Source of the DNA: WTFY01 sp026713925
GTDB lineage: Bacteria; Pseudomonadota; Gammaproteobacteria; UBA4575
NCBI GenBank assembly: GCA_963662355.1
Contig: OY759361.1
Span: 1,240,001 to 1,304,000 of the forward strand
DNA length: 64,000 bases
Reading direction: 5' to 3'
Position numbers and translations under genes: made by a program. The notes beneath the pieces were generated by a model. That model saw only the letters and a program-made list of their open reading frames with translations, made no database searches and was not told the DNA's origin. Positions 26,488 to 34,882 of the stretch are shown piece by piece. Each line of letters opens with the position of its first letter. The first letter of the stretch is position 1.

Positions 26488-27982
26488 TCCCCGAGGCCTG
26501 TTGCAGCAAAAACTGTGTAAGCAACGGCACCGGCCTTCCAGTCGCCCCCTTCTTTTTGCCGCTGCTGTGCCAGGCAATTCCGGCAATGTCCAGATGTGCC
26601 CAGCGATACTTTTCAGTGAACCTGGAGAGAAAACATGCGGCAGTGATCGTACCTGCCCAGCGGCTTCCGATATTGGCCATGTCGGCAAAATTGCTGTCGA
26701 GCTGGGGCTGGTAGTCTTCCCACAGCGGCAGCCGCCAAGCACGGTCCCCGGTACGCTCGCCCGCTTCCAGCAGGCCGTTGACCAAGGGTTCATCGTTACA
26801 CATGAGGCCTGCCGGAACATGTCCCAATGCCACGACGCACGCTCCGGTCAGGGTGGCGATGTCAATGACGATTTCCGGCTTGAATTTTTTGACATACGTG
26901 AGTGCATCACACAGTACCAGGCGGCCTTCCGCATCCGTGTTAAGAATTTCTACCGTCTGCCCGGACATCGTGGAGACTACGTCTCCCGGCCGGGTAGCCT
27001 TGCCGCCCGGCATGTTTTCTGCGCAGGCGATGACTCCCACTACATTTAGGGGGATATCCAGCATGCAGCATGCCTTGATGGTTCCGATTACGCTGCCTGC
27101 CCCGCACATATCAAATTTCATTTCATCCATGGCACTGCCGGGCTTCAATGAAATTCCACCTGTGTCAAAGGTGATGCCCTTGCCTACCAGGACCACCGGT
27201 CGTTGACCGGGTTTTCCTCCCTTGTATTCCAGGCTCACCAGTTTGGCAGGCTGTACACTTCCATCGCTTACCGAAAGCAGGGCACCCATGCCCAGCTTTC
27301 TCATTTGTGCTTCCCCGAGGACCGTGACCTGCAATTTAGAGTGAGCCTTTTTCAGGTTCCTGGCCTGGCTGGCGAGGTAGGTTGGTGTGCAGATGTTCCC
27401 GGGCAGGTTGCCTAGGTCTCTGGCGAGCTTCATGCCACCAGCTATGGCCTCGCCAAATTTCTTGCCTTCCCTGATTTTGCCGAGTTCAGCCGACCGTCTG
27501 GTCAGGAACTTCATTTTTTTCACTGAACCCTTGCCATCGGAAGCCTTGGACTTGGTATGCGAATAGCTGTAAAGGGAGTTTTCCGAGATCACCACGCTTG
27601 CCTGTACCCGGGTCTGCATATCTGCATGGTTGACCTGCATCTCGATCAGGCCATTGATCACGCTGTTGACTTTGTATTTTTTTGCCTCGGATAGGGCAGC
27701 GGACAGGGCACGCTGAAAGGAGGGGATCGTGAAACGGTCCTGCTCTCCACAGCCTGCAACGATGATGCACGGATGCCTGCTGCGACTTGAATCATGCAGG
27801 GTCGTGACCTGGCCAAGACCTGTATCGATGATGCCACGGCGGCTGGCCCTGGTAAGGATGCCCTGATAGAGGGTATCGAGTTTTTTTGCTGAATGGCTGA
27901 GCTGCCCGGACTTGAACATCCCTACAATGACGCAGTCGGCCGGCTCCTTGTCTATGGACACAGTTTTAGCAATGTAATTCAT
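26477..27982 (-). CDS. pepA: Leucyl aminopeptidase PepA (M17 family)
   Basis: PepA is a di-zinc/manganese cytosolic aminopeptidase; the E. coli protein also binds DNA in Xer recombination at cer. The 501-residue protein has an N-terminal macro-like domain and a catalytic domain with GKGITFDTGGISLKPG and the M17 signature NTDAEGRLVLCDAL. ATG at 27982 has a GAGGAG ribosome-binding site 4 nt upstream. It is divergent from lptF across about 98 nt, the same arrangement as in E. coli. A xerD gene lies 3 kb away. Confidence 0.97.
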   Translation of the reverse strand: MNYIAKTVSIDKEPADCVIVGMFKSGQLSHSAKKLDTLYQGILTRASRRGIIDTGLGQVTTLHDSSRSRHPCIIVAGCGEQDRFTIPSFQRALSAALSEAKKYKVNSVINGLIEMQVNHADMQTRVQASVVISENSLYSYSHTKSKASDGKGSVKKMKFLTRRSAELGKIREGKKFGEAIAGGMKLARDLGNLPGNICTPTYLASQARNLKKAHSKLQVTVLGEAQMRKLGMGALLSVSDGSVQPAKLVSLEYKGGKPGQRPVVLVGKGITFDTGGISLKPGSAMDEMKFDMCGAGSVIGTIKACCMLDIPLNVVGVIACAENMPGGKATRPGDVVSTMSGQTVEILNTDAEGRLVLCDALTYVKKFKPEIVIDIATLTGACVVALGHVPAGLMCNDEPLVNGLLEAGERTGDRAWRLPLWEDYQPQLDSNFADMANIGSRWAGTITAACFLSRFTEKYRWAHLDIAGIAWHSSGKKKGATGRPVPLLTQFLLQQASGTGH

Positions 27983-28003
27983 GGATCTCCTCTATACTTG
28001 GCT

Positions 28004-28081
28004 ATGCACTTTCCCATTATTGCTAAAATCACGCTGTTTGTAACCTGCTTGGTGGTATTCCTGAATTTGGAAACAGATTGA
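28004..28081 (+). CDS. Possible 25-residue membrane microprotein upstream of lptF
   Basis: An ATG at 28004 opens a 25-codon frame whose product is mostly hydrophobic (IIAKITLFVTCLVVFLN in the middle). Its TGA stop (28079-28081) overlaps the lptF ATG by one base. No ribosome-binding site is visible, and the predicted lptF -10 (28021-28029) lies inside it. It may be chance. If real, it would couple translation into lptF. Confidence 0.18.
   Translation: MHFPIIAKITLFVTCLVVFLNLETD
28021..28029 (+). promoter_or_regulatory. Putative extended -10 element for lptFG
   Basis: TGCTAAAAT fits TGnTAnnnT and lies 51 nt before the lptF ATG. No -35 match is seen at 16-18 nt. On the opposite strand TTACAA, 17 nt, ATAATG could serve pepA. 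Confidence 0.35.
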
Positions 28082-29148
28082 TGATTTCGACGCTGAACCG
28101 CTACTTCTCACGAGAGCTTGCCCTGACCTTTATTGCCGTAAGTGCTGTGTTGCTTGTGGTGATCGTTAGCAAATCATTCGTTTCCCTGCTGGCAAGAGTA
28201 ATGGAAGGAAAGCTGCCCCCGGATGCGGTCCTGTCAATCCTGGGTCTGGGGATTCTGGAGTCTTCTGTGCTTTTGGCTCCCTTTGCGTTGTTTGTGACGG
28301 TAATACTGGTTCTGGGTCGTTTCTACCGGGACAGTGAGATATATGCGGTTCAAGCAAGTGGTATCGGTTTGCTGAGGCTGTTCCGGCATGCATCCTGGTT
28401 TGTTGTGCCCGTTGTAGCCGCATTGTGTTATGCGTCGTTGTTTTCTATGCCCGAGCTTGCGCAGCAGATGGAACAAGTCAAGCTCGAAGCCAAGGAACGG
28501 GCCAGTGTGCTGGGCCTGTTACCTGGGCAGTTCGTCGAAGTCAAGCACGGTGACTGGGTAGTTTTTGTCGAAGATACGGATCGGAAATCGGGCAGTGCAA
28601 AGAACATATTTATTTATGATGAACGCGAGGATAAGGTTGCAATCGAAACTGCCCGCATCGTGAGGCAGGCCAATGTGCCTGAGCTTGGCGGAAAGTCCCT
28701 GATCCTTAACCAGGGTCAACGTTACGAAGGGCTGCCGGGTGAGGGGGGGTTCACAGTGATGTCATTTGAGCAGCATGCTGTGCGCATACCCGAGTTGGAC
28801 ATTGCGACAGACAGGCTTGACTCCGAGTTCATGACATTCATGGATCTTATTCGAGCCGGCCGGCCGGTGGATCATGCAGAGTTGCAATGGCGGCTGTCCA
28901 TACCTGTCGCTGCGATACTGCTGGCTTTACTGGCGTTTCCACTGAGTGTTGTCCGGCCACGTCAGGGACGATTTGCCAAACTGGGTCTGGCAATCGTGAT
29001 TTATCTTGTCTACTCGAATTTACTGATCCTGGCCGAGGTATGGGTGGCGGACAGCAAGTTGTCAGTTGTACCGGGTATGTTTGTGATTCATGCAGCGCTT
29101 GCTGCAGTAATTCTTGCCTTCTTGCTGAAACAACGCCTGACAACATAG
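28081..29148 (+). CDS. lptF: LPS export ABC transporter permease LptF
   Basis: LptF is one of the two inner-membrane permeases that, with LptB2, LptG and LptC, extract LPS for transport to the cell surface. The roughly 355 residues have two N-terminal membrane segments (LTFIAVSAVLLVVIVSKSF; then a pair around residues 45-80), a long periplasmic jellyroll domain (about 120-265), and C-terminal membrane segments (IPVAAILLALLAFPLSVVRP). ATG at 28081 is preceded by GGAAAC. A TTG at 28078 is in frame. It is followed 3 nt later by lptG. Confidence 0.96.
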   Translation: MISTLNRYFSRELALTFIAVSAVLLVVIVSKSFVSLLARVMEGKLPPDAVLSILGLGILESSVLLAPFALFVTVILVLGRFYRDSEIYAVQASGIGLLRLFRHASWFVVPVVAALCYASLFSMPELAQQMEQVKLEAKERASVLGLLPGQFVEVKHGDWVVFVEDTDRKSGSAKNIFIYDEREDKVAIETARIVRQANVPELGGKSLILNQGQRYEGLPGEGGFTVMSFEQHAVRIPELDIATDRLDSEFMTFMDLIRAGRPVDHAELQWRLSIPVAAILLALLAFPLSVVRPRQGRFAKLGLAIVIYLVYSNLLILAEVWVADSKLSVVPGMFVIHAALAAVILAFLLKQRLTT

Positions 29149-29151
29149 ACT

Positions 29152-30231
29152 ATGATTCCGATCAAATCGTTCGACTGGTATCTGGCCAGAATTGTATTGG
29201 GCAGTACGTTACTGGCATTTGCCGCCCTTTTTTCAATTGATTCAACCATCGACCTGATCAATGACCTGGAATTGCTCGACAAGCGTGGCTTTACTGTTCA
29301 GCACGTCATATTGAAGCTGTTCCTGGGAATGCCACAACGTCTGTATGACCTGATGCCTACTTCCTTGCTGCTGGGCACCTTGCTGGGTCTTGGAAACATG
29401 GCTGCCCGCAGTGAACTGGAAGCGTTTCGTTCAGTGGGAATCAGCAAATTGCGCATTCTCTGGTCCGTGCTTGCGGTCGGGGTGGTACTTGTTGTCATCA
29501 GCATGGCAGTAGGGGAGTCTGTGGCGCCCACGACTGAAGGGTATGTACGCAACTTGCACAAGACCAGCGACATGCACAAGATTGCCATTCGGTCCCGCCA
29601 TGGCCTGTGGGTGAGAGAGGGTAATCGCTTTATCAACGTCAAACAGATTTTCACTGACTCCCGTATAGCAGGGGTCTGGGTATATGAGATGGATGAGCAC
29701 TACAGGCTCAAATGGGCAAGTTTTGCCAAATCTGCATCGTACGAAAATGGAACCTGGAAGCTGTCCCAAGTCCGGCGCAGCCGGGTTTCGGAGGAGGGTG
29801 TACAGACTTCCGAAGCAGAAGAAGAATACTGGGAGGAGCTGGTGACGCCTGAGCTATTTAACGTGGTAAGCGTAAAACCCGAACAAATGGCAGCCAGAAA
29901 GCTCAGGACCTACATCGATTACCTGGAGGCCAATGGACTCAACACACAGCGGTATAAGCTTGCATACTTCAACCGCTTTGCCGTGCCGCTGTCGGGACTT
30001 GCCATGCTGCTGCTTGCGATTCCATTCGTTTTTCGCCCGGTACGCACCGGTGGATTCGGACAACGGATGATACTGGGCATTGGTATTGCCGTAGCCTTTA
30101 ACATATTGAGCCGGATGCTGGGCAATGCCAGTGTTGTGTACGGCCTGTCGCCGCTTATCGGAGCGTTCTCCCCTGTTTTGCTGGTGTCTGCACTCGCCTT
30201 TGTAGCGTACCGGAAATTGGCCTGGCTCTAG
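29152..30231 (+). CDS. lptG: LPS export ABC transporter permease LptG
   Basis: LptG is the partner permease of LptF. The 359 residues begin MIPIKSFDWYLARIVLGSTLL with the first membrane helix. A pair of membrane helices (MPTSLLLGTLLGLGNMA) and the coupling-helix region follow. The periplasmic jellyroll is at about 110-270, and the terminal membrane helices include AMLLLAIPFVFRPVR. It lies 3 nt after lptF, so they form one operon. Its stop codon overlaps the stop of the facing RDD gene by 4 nt. Confidence 0.96.
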   Translation: MIPIKSFDWYLARIVLGSTLLAFAALFSIDSTIDLINDLELLDKRGFTVQHVILKLFLGMPQRLYDLMPTSLLLGTLLGLGNMAARSELEAFRSVGISKLRILWSVLAVGVVLVVISMAVGESVAPTTEGYVRNLHKTSDMHKIAIRSRHGLWVREGNRFINVKQIFTDSRIAGVWVYEMDEHYRLKWASFAKSASYENGTWKLSQVRRSRVSEEGVQTSEAEEEYWEELVTPELFNVVSVKPEQMAARKLRTYIDYLEANGLNTQRYKLAYFNRFAVPLSGLAMLLLAIPFVFRPVRTGGFGQRMILGIGIAVAFNILSRMLGNASVVYGLSPLIGAFSPVLLVSALAFVAYRKLAWL

Positions 30232-30647
30232 GTGCGGGTCAACCGTGAACCGGAGGCCATATCGTGCCAGGTGCGATTTTCCGGATCGAATGCTGCCCAG
30301 AAATACCCCAGCCCGCATGGCATCCAGGAGACAATCGCAACCAGGAATCGTACCCATGCTGTTTTCCAGTTTAATTCGGAACCGTCAACCCGGGTAACTT
30401 TGAATTTCCAGGATTTCATTCCAAGTGTCTGGCCCCCATGCGTCCAAAACCATGCAAAGAACAGGAATGACAACATGAACAGGTACCCCTGATACACGAT
30501 GAACAGGGGATGCTCGGGATAAATTTTGAGCGGGATGACAACTGCGAATGATGCAAGAAACAGGAGCGTTGCCAATAAAAGAAAATCATACAGGATTGCG
30601 GCGAGACGGCGCAGCAGGGAAACGGACTGATATTTTGGCTGAGGCAC
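30228..30647 (-). CDS. RDD family membrane protein
   Basis: This 139-residue integral membrane protein belongs to the RDD family, whose members are poorly characterised. It starts YQSVSLLRRLAAILYDFLLL (RR..A..YD, the RDD signature region). It has about three hydrophobic segments (LLLATLLFLASFAVVIPL, then LFMLSFLFFAWFW, and one near WVRFLVAIVSWMP). It contains GGQTLGMKSWKFKVTRVDG, which is common in the family. The start is a GTG at 30647, 6 nt after an extended -10 and with no ribosome-binding site. It is convergent with lptG, sharing 4 nt. Confidence 0.88.
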   Translation of the reverse strand: MPQPKYQSVSLLRRLAAILYDFLLLATLLFLASFAVVIPLKIYPEHPLFIVYQGYLFMLSFLFFAWFWTHGGQTLGMKSWKFKVTRVDGSELNWKTAWVRFLVAIVSWMPCGLGYFWAAFDPENRTWHDMASGSRLTRT

Positions 30648-30653
30648 AAGTTG

Positions 30654-30662
30654 ATTTTACCA
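30654..30662 (-). promoter_or_regulatory. Putative extended -10 element directly before the RDD gene
   Basis: On the minus strand TGGTAAAAT ends 6 nt before the GTG at 30647. Transcription would begin at the start codon. There is no ribosome-binding site in the 6 nt between them. Confidence 0.4.
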
Positions 30663-30905
30663 TGTCAAATTCATACACTGGTCTGCATGCCGTTGGACAG
30701 GTTCACAAAGAGTACAACAACAAGAATTATGGGGACTGATCATGATTGAGACCGGATAACATCGAATTTGGAAAATGTCTTCACACGTTCTATCTTTCGT
30801 GTACGCTCCTGCAACGCAGTCTCACATCTCCTACTTCCCGCCTACCCACCCGTCACATGCATCCAGACAAACGGGTCCTGGATTATGAATGCCCCGAGTG
30901 CCGTG

Positions 30906-31802
30906 ATGACTGCAGACCAGTCAGCCATTGAGGCATTTCTCGATAGCATGTGGGTGGAGCATGGATTAAGCGAAAACACCCTTCGTGCCTATCGGAATGA
31001 TTTGCTTGGCCTTTCACGCTGGCTGTCTCATTCTGCAACAAGTCTTGCGGAGGCACATCAGGAACATGTGCTGGAGTATCTGTCCTATCGCGTGCAACAG
31101 GGCAGCATGCCACGTACGTCGGCAAGGCTGTTGTCCAGCATTCGCCGTTTCTACCGCTACCTCGTCAGACAGGGCGTAGTTCAGAAAGATCCTTCTGCCC
31201 GGATTGAGTTCCCCAAGCTCGGTCGACCCCTGCCAGGAACCTTGACGGAGGAAGAGGTTGAACGACTGCTGAATGCACCTGACGTACAGAAAGCCCACGG
31301 CATTCGGGACCGGGCCATGCTTGAGGTACTCTATGCATGCGGACTGCGTGTCAGTGAACTGGTAGGGCTGACGTTGTATCAAATCAATCTGAATCAGGGT
31401 GTGATCCGTGTCATGGGCAAGGGCAGCAAGGAACGCTTGATTCCGTTCGGGGAGCAGGCCAGTGAGTGGATATCGGAATTTGTAAACCATGCCCGGGCAG
31501 ACCTGCTGAAGCCCGGGCAGCAGTGTGATGCCCTGTTTGTCACCAATCGTGGGACGGGCATGACACGACAGGCATTCTGGTATCTGGTGAAAAAGCATGC
31601 AAAAAGGGTTGGCATCACCAAACACCTTTCTCCTCATACCCTGCGCCATGCCTTTGCCACGCACCTTCTGAATCATGGCGCAGATTTGCGTGTGGTACAG
31701 ATGCTGCTGGGGCACAGTGACCTGTCGACCACCCAGATCTATACGCACGTAGCCCAGGTGCGCTTGCAGGAATTGCATCGCAAACATCACCCTCGGGGAT
31801 GA
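30906..31802 (+). CDS. xerD: Tyrosine recombinase XerD
   Basis: XerD, with XerC, resolves chromosome dimers at dif under FtsK control. With ATG at 30906 the protein is 298 residues, exactly the E. coli length. The catalytic set falls at the same numbers: R148 (GLRVSEL), K172 (GKGSKER), H244 and R247 (PHTLRHAF), H270 (LGHSDL) and Y279 (QIYTH). The ATG at 30885 and longer readings are therefore not preferred. The roughly 258 nt upstream, shared with the divergent RDD gene, hold no other convincing gene. The gene is followed by dsbC, as in E. coli, but recJ is not next. Confidence 0.97.
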   Translation: MTADQSAIEAFLDSMWVEHGLSENTLRAYRNDLLGLSRWLSHSATSLAEAHQEHVLEYLSYRVQQGSMPRTSARLLSSIRRFYRYLVRQGVVQKDPSARIEFPKLGRPLPGTLTEEEVERLLNAPDVQKAHGIRDRAMLEVLYACGLRVSELVGLTLYQINLNQGVIRVMGKGSKERLIPFGEQASEWISEFVNHARADLLKPGQQCDALFVTNRGTGMTRQAFWYLVKKHAKRVGITKHLSPHTLRHAFATHLLNHGADLRVVQMLLGHSDLSTTQIYTHVAQVRLQELHRKHHPRG

Positions 31803-31851
31803 TGAAGGTTCGTCCGGTTGTGAAATTTATTTCTCCAGATGCAGTCTCACG

Positions 31852-31857
31852 TATAGT
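31852..31857 (+). promoter_or_regulatory. Putative -10 box for dsbC
   Basis: TATAGT lies about 40 nt before the dsbC ATG, just after the xerD stop, leaving room for a normal leader with the AAGGAG site. The -35 region is a poor match. Confidence 0.3.
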
Positions 31858-31897
31858 ACTATTTCGACCTTTGAAAAAACGGTACCAAGGAGTCAAC

Positions 31898-32632
31898 ATG
31901 CTTCATCGGGTTATGTGGGCCTTGTTTGTGGCTTGCTGTGCAGGGTCGCTCTGGGCAGGGGAAGCCGAGGACATTGCAAATATCAGGGAACGACTGGATC
32001 AACTGGTTCCCCAGGAGCCTTCTGCCATACGGCCCGCTGCTGTGGAGGGGCTGTATGAAGTGATGTACGGAACGGAGGCCTTGTATCTGACAGGGGATGG
32101 CCGCTACGGGCTGCAAGGTGACATGATCGACCTGGAGTCCGGTAAAAATCTGACCGAAATCTCCCGTACAGAGTTTCGAAAACAACGGTTGGACAGCATG
32201 GATGAGTCACAGATGATCGTGTTTTCGCCAGCGAATCCCCGTCATACACTCACGGTATTCACGGATGTTGATTGTGCATATTGCCAAAAGATGCATGCTG
32301 AGATGGACCAGTTCAACAGTTACGGGATTGCAGTGCGATACCTGATGTTTCCGCGTAGCGGGACAGGCACACCTTCATACAAGAAGGCGGTCAGTGTGTG
32401 GTGTGCAGATGATCCCATGACAGCCATCACCCGGGCCAAGGCAGGTGAGGAGATACCCGAGGTCACTTGCGACAACCCGGTGCGCTCACAATGGCTATCG
32501 GGGCAGGAAATGGGCGTAACCGGCACACCTGCCCTGTTCACGGAAGACGGTTCCCTGATACAGGGCTACCGGCCGGTCAAGAAGCTTGCGGTTGCCCTGG
32601 ATTCGATGGCTGAAGGAAAGCCGGCGCCTTGA
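31898..32632 (+). CDS. dsbC: Thiol:disulfide interchange protein DsbC
   Basis: DsbC is the periplasmic disulfide isomerase kept reduced by DsbD. The 244 residues have a signal peptide (VMWALFVACCAGSLWAGEA, cleavage near residue 20), an N-terminal dimerisation domain (about 25-75) and a thioredoxin domain. The active site is C126-A-Y-C129, the cis-Pro loop is VTGTPALF, and a second Cys pair (VWCADD, VTCDN) probably forms the structural disulfide. ATG at 31898 has a strong AAGGAG site; the reading from 31799 is rejected. The 313-nt gap before parE is described separately. Confidence 0.95.
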   Translation: MLHRVMWALFVACCAGSLWAGEAEDIANIRERLDQLVPQEPSAIRPAAVEGLYEVMYGTEALYLTGDGRYGLQGDMIDLESGKNLTEISRTEFRKQRLDSMDESQMIVFSPANPRHTLTVFTDVDCAYCQKMHAEMDQFNSYGIAVRYLMFPRSGTGTPSYKKAVSVWCADDPMTAITRAKAGEEIPEVTCDNPVRSQWLSGQEMGVTGTPALFTEDGSLIQGYRPVKKLAVALDSMAEGKPAP

Positions 32633-32945
32633 TGTCATCAACTGGTGATGCTGCATCGCACAATGCTGCCATGCCGGGACCCTTCCAGAGGTGAAACCGT
32701 GCACCTGTCTTGTTCCTCCTGAATTGCAATGCATACAGGCGTAAGCAACCCTGCCTGCCTGCCTGAGTCTGTGAACAGGTGCAGTCTGGCTGTCGCAGGC
32801 CAGGCGGCATGGTTTCCCGGCGGGTTCGAATTATGTGGGAATACTGCCGGAACCTGCATGCTGCCAAAACCGTCCGGTTTTGAACGGGCCGCCATCCGTT
32901 TTTCCCGGAAAGTACTCCACGAATGACGACCGGCAGGACAGGTTC
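32633..32945 (+). other. Gene-free gap between dsbC and parE with a short TGCC tandem repeat
   Basis: This 313-nt stretch shows no gene I can support. Open frames on both strands continue into dsbC or parE and look like antisense shadows. A short tetranucleotide run, CTGCCTGCCTGCCTG (32751-32765), is its only repeat. The parE promoter is presumably here, but I see no good -35/-10 pair. Confidence 0.5.
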
Positions 32946-34874
32946 GTGACTGCGCGCTACGATGCATCCGGGATCGAGGTGCTCAGTGGGCTGGATCCCG
33001 TGCGCAAGCATCCGGGAATGTATACGGACATCACGCGGCCCAATCATCTGGCTCATGAACTGATTGACAACAGCGTGGATGAGGCCATTTCCGGCCATGC
33101 GAAGAATATCAACATTGCGCTGTATGAAGACGGGTCTCTGGAAGTCGCTGACGATGGACGCGGCATGCCTGTCGACATGCACCCCGAGCTTGGGCTGTCC
33201 GGGGTTGAAGTCGTGCTGTGTACCCTGCATGCCGGCGGCAAGTTTTCGGACAAAAACTACACCTATTCCGGTGGCCTGCACGGTGTGGGGGTGTCGGTAG
33301 TCAATGCCTTGTCCGAGCATCTGGAGGTCTGGGTGCGAAGGCAGGGCAAGGAATACAACATGGCCTTCAGGGACGGCAGGAAAGTTTCGGACCTGGAAGT
33401 GATAGGGGCAGTCGGCAAGAAAAATACCGGCACCACCATACGCTTCTGGCCGGATGCGGCATATTTCGAGAGCAGCAAGTTTTCTGTTCCCAGGCTGTTG
33501 CATGTGTTGCGCGCCAAGGCCGTGCTTTTTCCCGGTTTGAGTGTCCGGTTTGATGACCGGCAAAACGGTGAAAAACATGAATGGTGTTATACGGGCGGAC
33601 TCAGGGACTATCTTCTGGGTTCCCTGGAAGGGTCTGAATGCATACCGGGCGAGGCATTTTGCGGGGAGTTCGAGGGTGGACGACAGGCCGCAAGATGGGC
33701 GCTGGTCTGGATGCCCGAAGAGGCGCAGAATCTGCAGGAAAGCTATGCCAACCTGGTGCCGACCCCGCAGGGCGGCACTCATGTCTCGGGTCTGCGTGCC
33801 GGTTTGACTGAAGCCCTGCGCGAATTCTGTGAGTTCAGAAAACTGGTGCCGAGGGGCGTCCGGCTGGCTCCGGACGATGTCTGGGAGAAACTCTGCTATG
33901 TCCTGTCCGTTCACATCGCGGATCCCCAGTTCGCGGGGCAGACAAAAGAGCGCCTGAGCTCACGTGAAACTACCCTGTTTGTCGCGGGAGTTGCCAAGGA
34001 CTCGTTCAGCCAGTGGCTGAACCTGAATACCACTGCAGGTGAACAGATTGCGCGTCTGGTAATCAGCCATGCTGAATTGCGTTTGAAACGCAGCCGAAAA
34101 ATTGTGCGCAAGAAGACCGTGGCCGGTCCCACGCTTCCCGGAAAACTGATTGACTGCAGTTCTGAGGATTTGTCGCAAACGGAGCTGTTTCTGGTGGAGG
34201 GGGATTCGGCTGGAGGATCGGCGAAGCAAGCAAGAGACCGGGTGTTTCAGGCTATCATGCCGCTTCGAGGGAAAATACTGAATACCTGGGAAGTCGGTTC
34301 AGAGCGTGTACTGGCTTCGCAGGAGATTCATGATATTTCGGTGGCGATCGGGGTAGAGCCAGCCAGTCAGGACCTGAGCGGGTTGCGCTACGGGAAGATC
34401 TGTGTGCTGGCCGATGCGGACCCGGATGGCTTGCATATCGCAACCCTGCTGTGTGCATTGTTTCTGCAGCATTTTCGCAAGCTGGTCGAAGCCGGGCATG
34501 TCTATATTGCCATGCCGCCCCTGTACCGCATTGATGCAGGCAAGGAGGTGTTTTACGTGCTGGATCAGGAAGAGCGCCAGGGAGTACTGGACCAGCTCAA
34601 GGCTGAAAAGAAAACGGGCAAGGTCACGATTACACGCTTCAAGGGTCTGGGTGAAATGAATCCCATGCAGTTACGTGAGTCCACCATGGCAGTGGACAGT
34701 CGGCGCCTGGTACAGCTCTCTTTATCCAACCCGGACAAGACGATCCAGTCCATGGATATGTTGCTGGCAAAAAAACGTGCTGCGGATCGCCGCGGCTGGC
34801 TGGAGCAGAAAGGTAACCTGATCAAGGATCAGATTCTGAGCGATCTCCCGGAGCAGGCTTTGCAGGAATTCTAG
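32946..34874 (+). CDS. parE: DNA topoisomerase IV subunit B
   Basis: ParE is the ATPase half of topoisomerase IV, which unlinks replicated chromosomes. The 642 residues have the GHKL ATPase domain (DNSVDEA, DDGRGMPVD, GGLHGVGVSVVNALS), the transducer, and the TOPRIM domain (LFLVEGDSAGGSAKQARDR, then ADADPDGLHIATLL). GTG at 32946 gives VTARYDASGIEVLSGLDPVR, which aligns with E. coli ParE, and AGGACAGG stands before it. Longer readings from 32835 add unrelated residues. The sequence is ParE-like rather than GyrB-like (no GyrB insert). parC follows after 8 nt. Confidence 0.96.
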   Translation: MTARYDASGIEVLSGLDPVRKHPGMYTDITRPNHLAHELIDNSVDEAISGHAKNINIALYEDGSLEVADDGRGMPVDMHPELGLSGVEVVLCTLHAGGKFSDKNYTYSGGLHGVGVSVVNALSEHLEVWVRRQGKEYNMAFRDGRKVSDLEVIGAVGKKNTGTTIRFWPDAAYFESSKFSVPRLLHVLRAKAVLFPGLSVRFDDRQNGEKHEWCYTGGLRDYLLGSLEGSECIPGEAFCGEFEGGRQAARWALVWMPEEAQNLQESYANLVPTPQGGTHVSGLRAGLTEALREFCEFRKLVPRGVRLAPDDVWEKLCYVLSVHIADPQFAGQTKERLSSRETTLFVAGVAKDSFSQWLNLNTTAGEQIARLVISHAELRLKRSRKIVRKKTVAGPTLPGKLIDCSSEDLSQTELFLVEGDSAGGSAKQARDRVFQAIMPLRGKILNTWEVGSERVLASQEIHDISVAIGVEPASQDLSGLRYGKICVLADADPDGLHIATLLCALFLQHFRKLVEAGHVYIAMPPLYRIDAGKEVFYVLDQEERQGVLDQLKAEKKTGKVTITRFKGLGEMNPMQLRESTMAVDSRRLVQLSLSNPDKTIQSMDMLLAKKRAADRRGWLEQKGNLIKDQILSDLPEQALQEF

Positions 34875-34882
34875 TATCACTC

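Noticed and set aside
30768..30905. Longer XerD starting at 30768 or 30885
   Set aside because: The ATG at 30906 gives exactly 298 residues with catalytic residues at the E. coli numbers.
32577..33914. 445-codon open frame on the minus strand through the dsbC-parE gap
   Set aside because: Most of it is antisense to parE, which is certain. The composition is shadow-like, with no recognisable domain.
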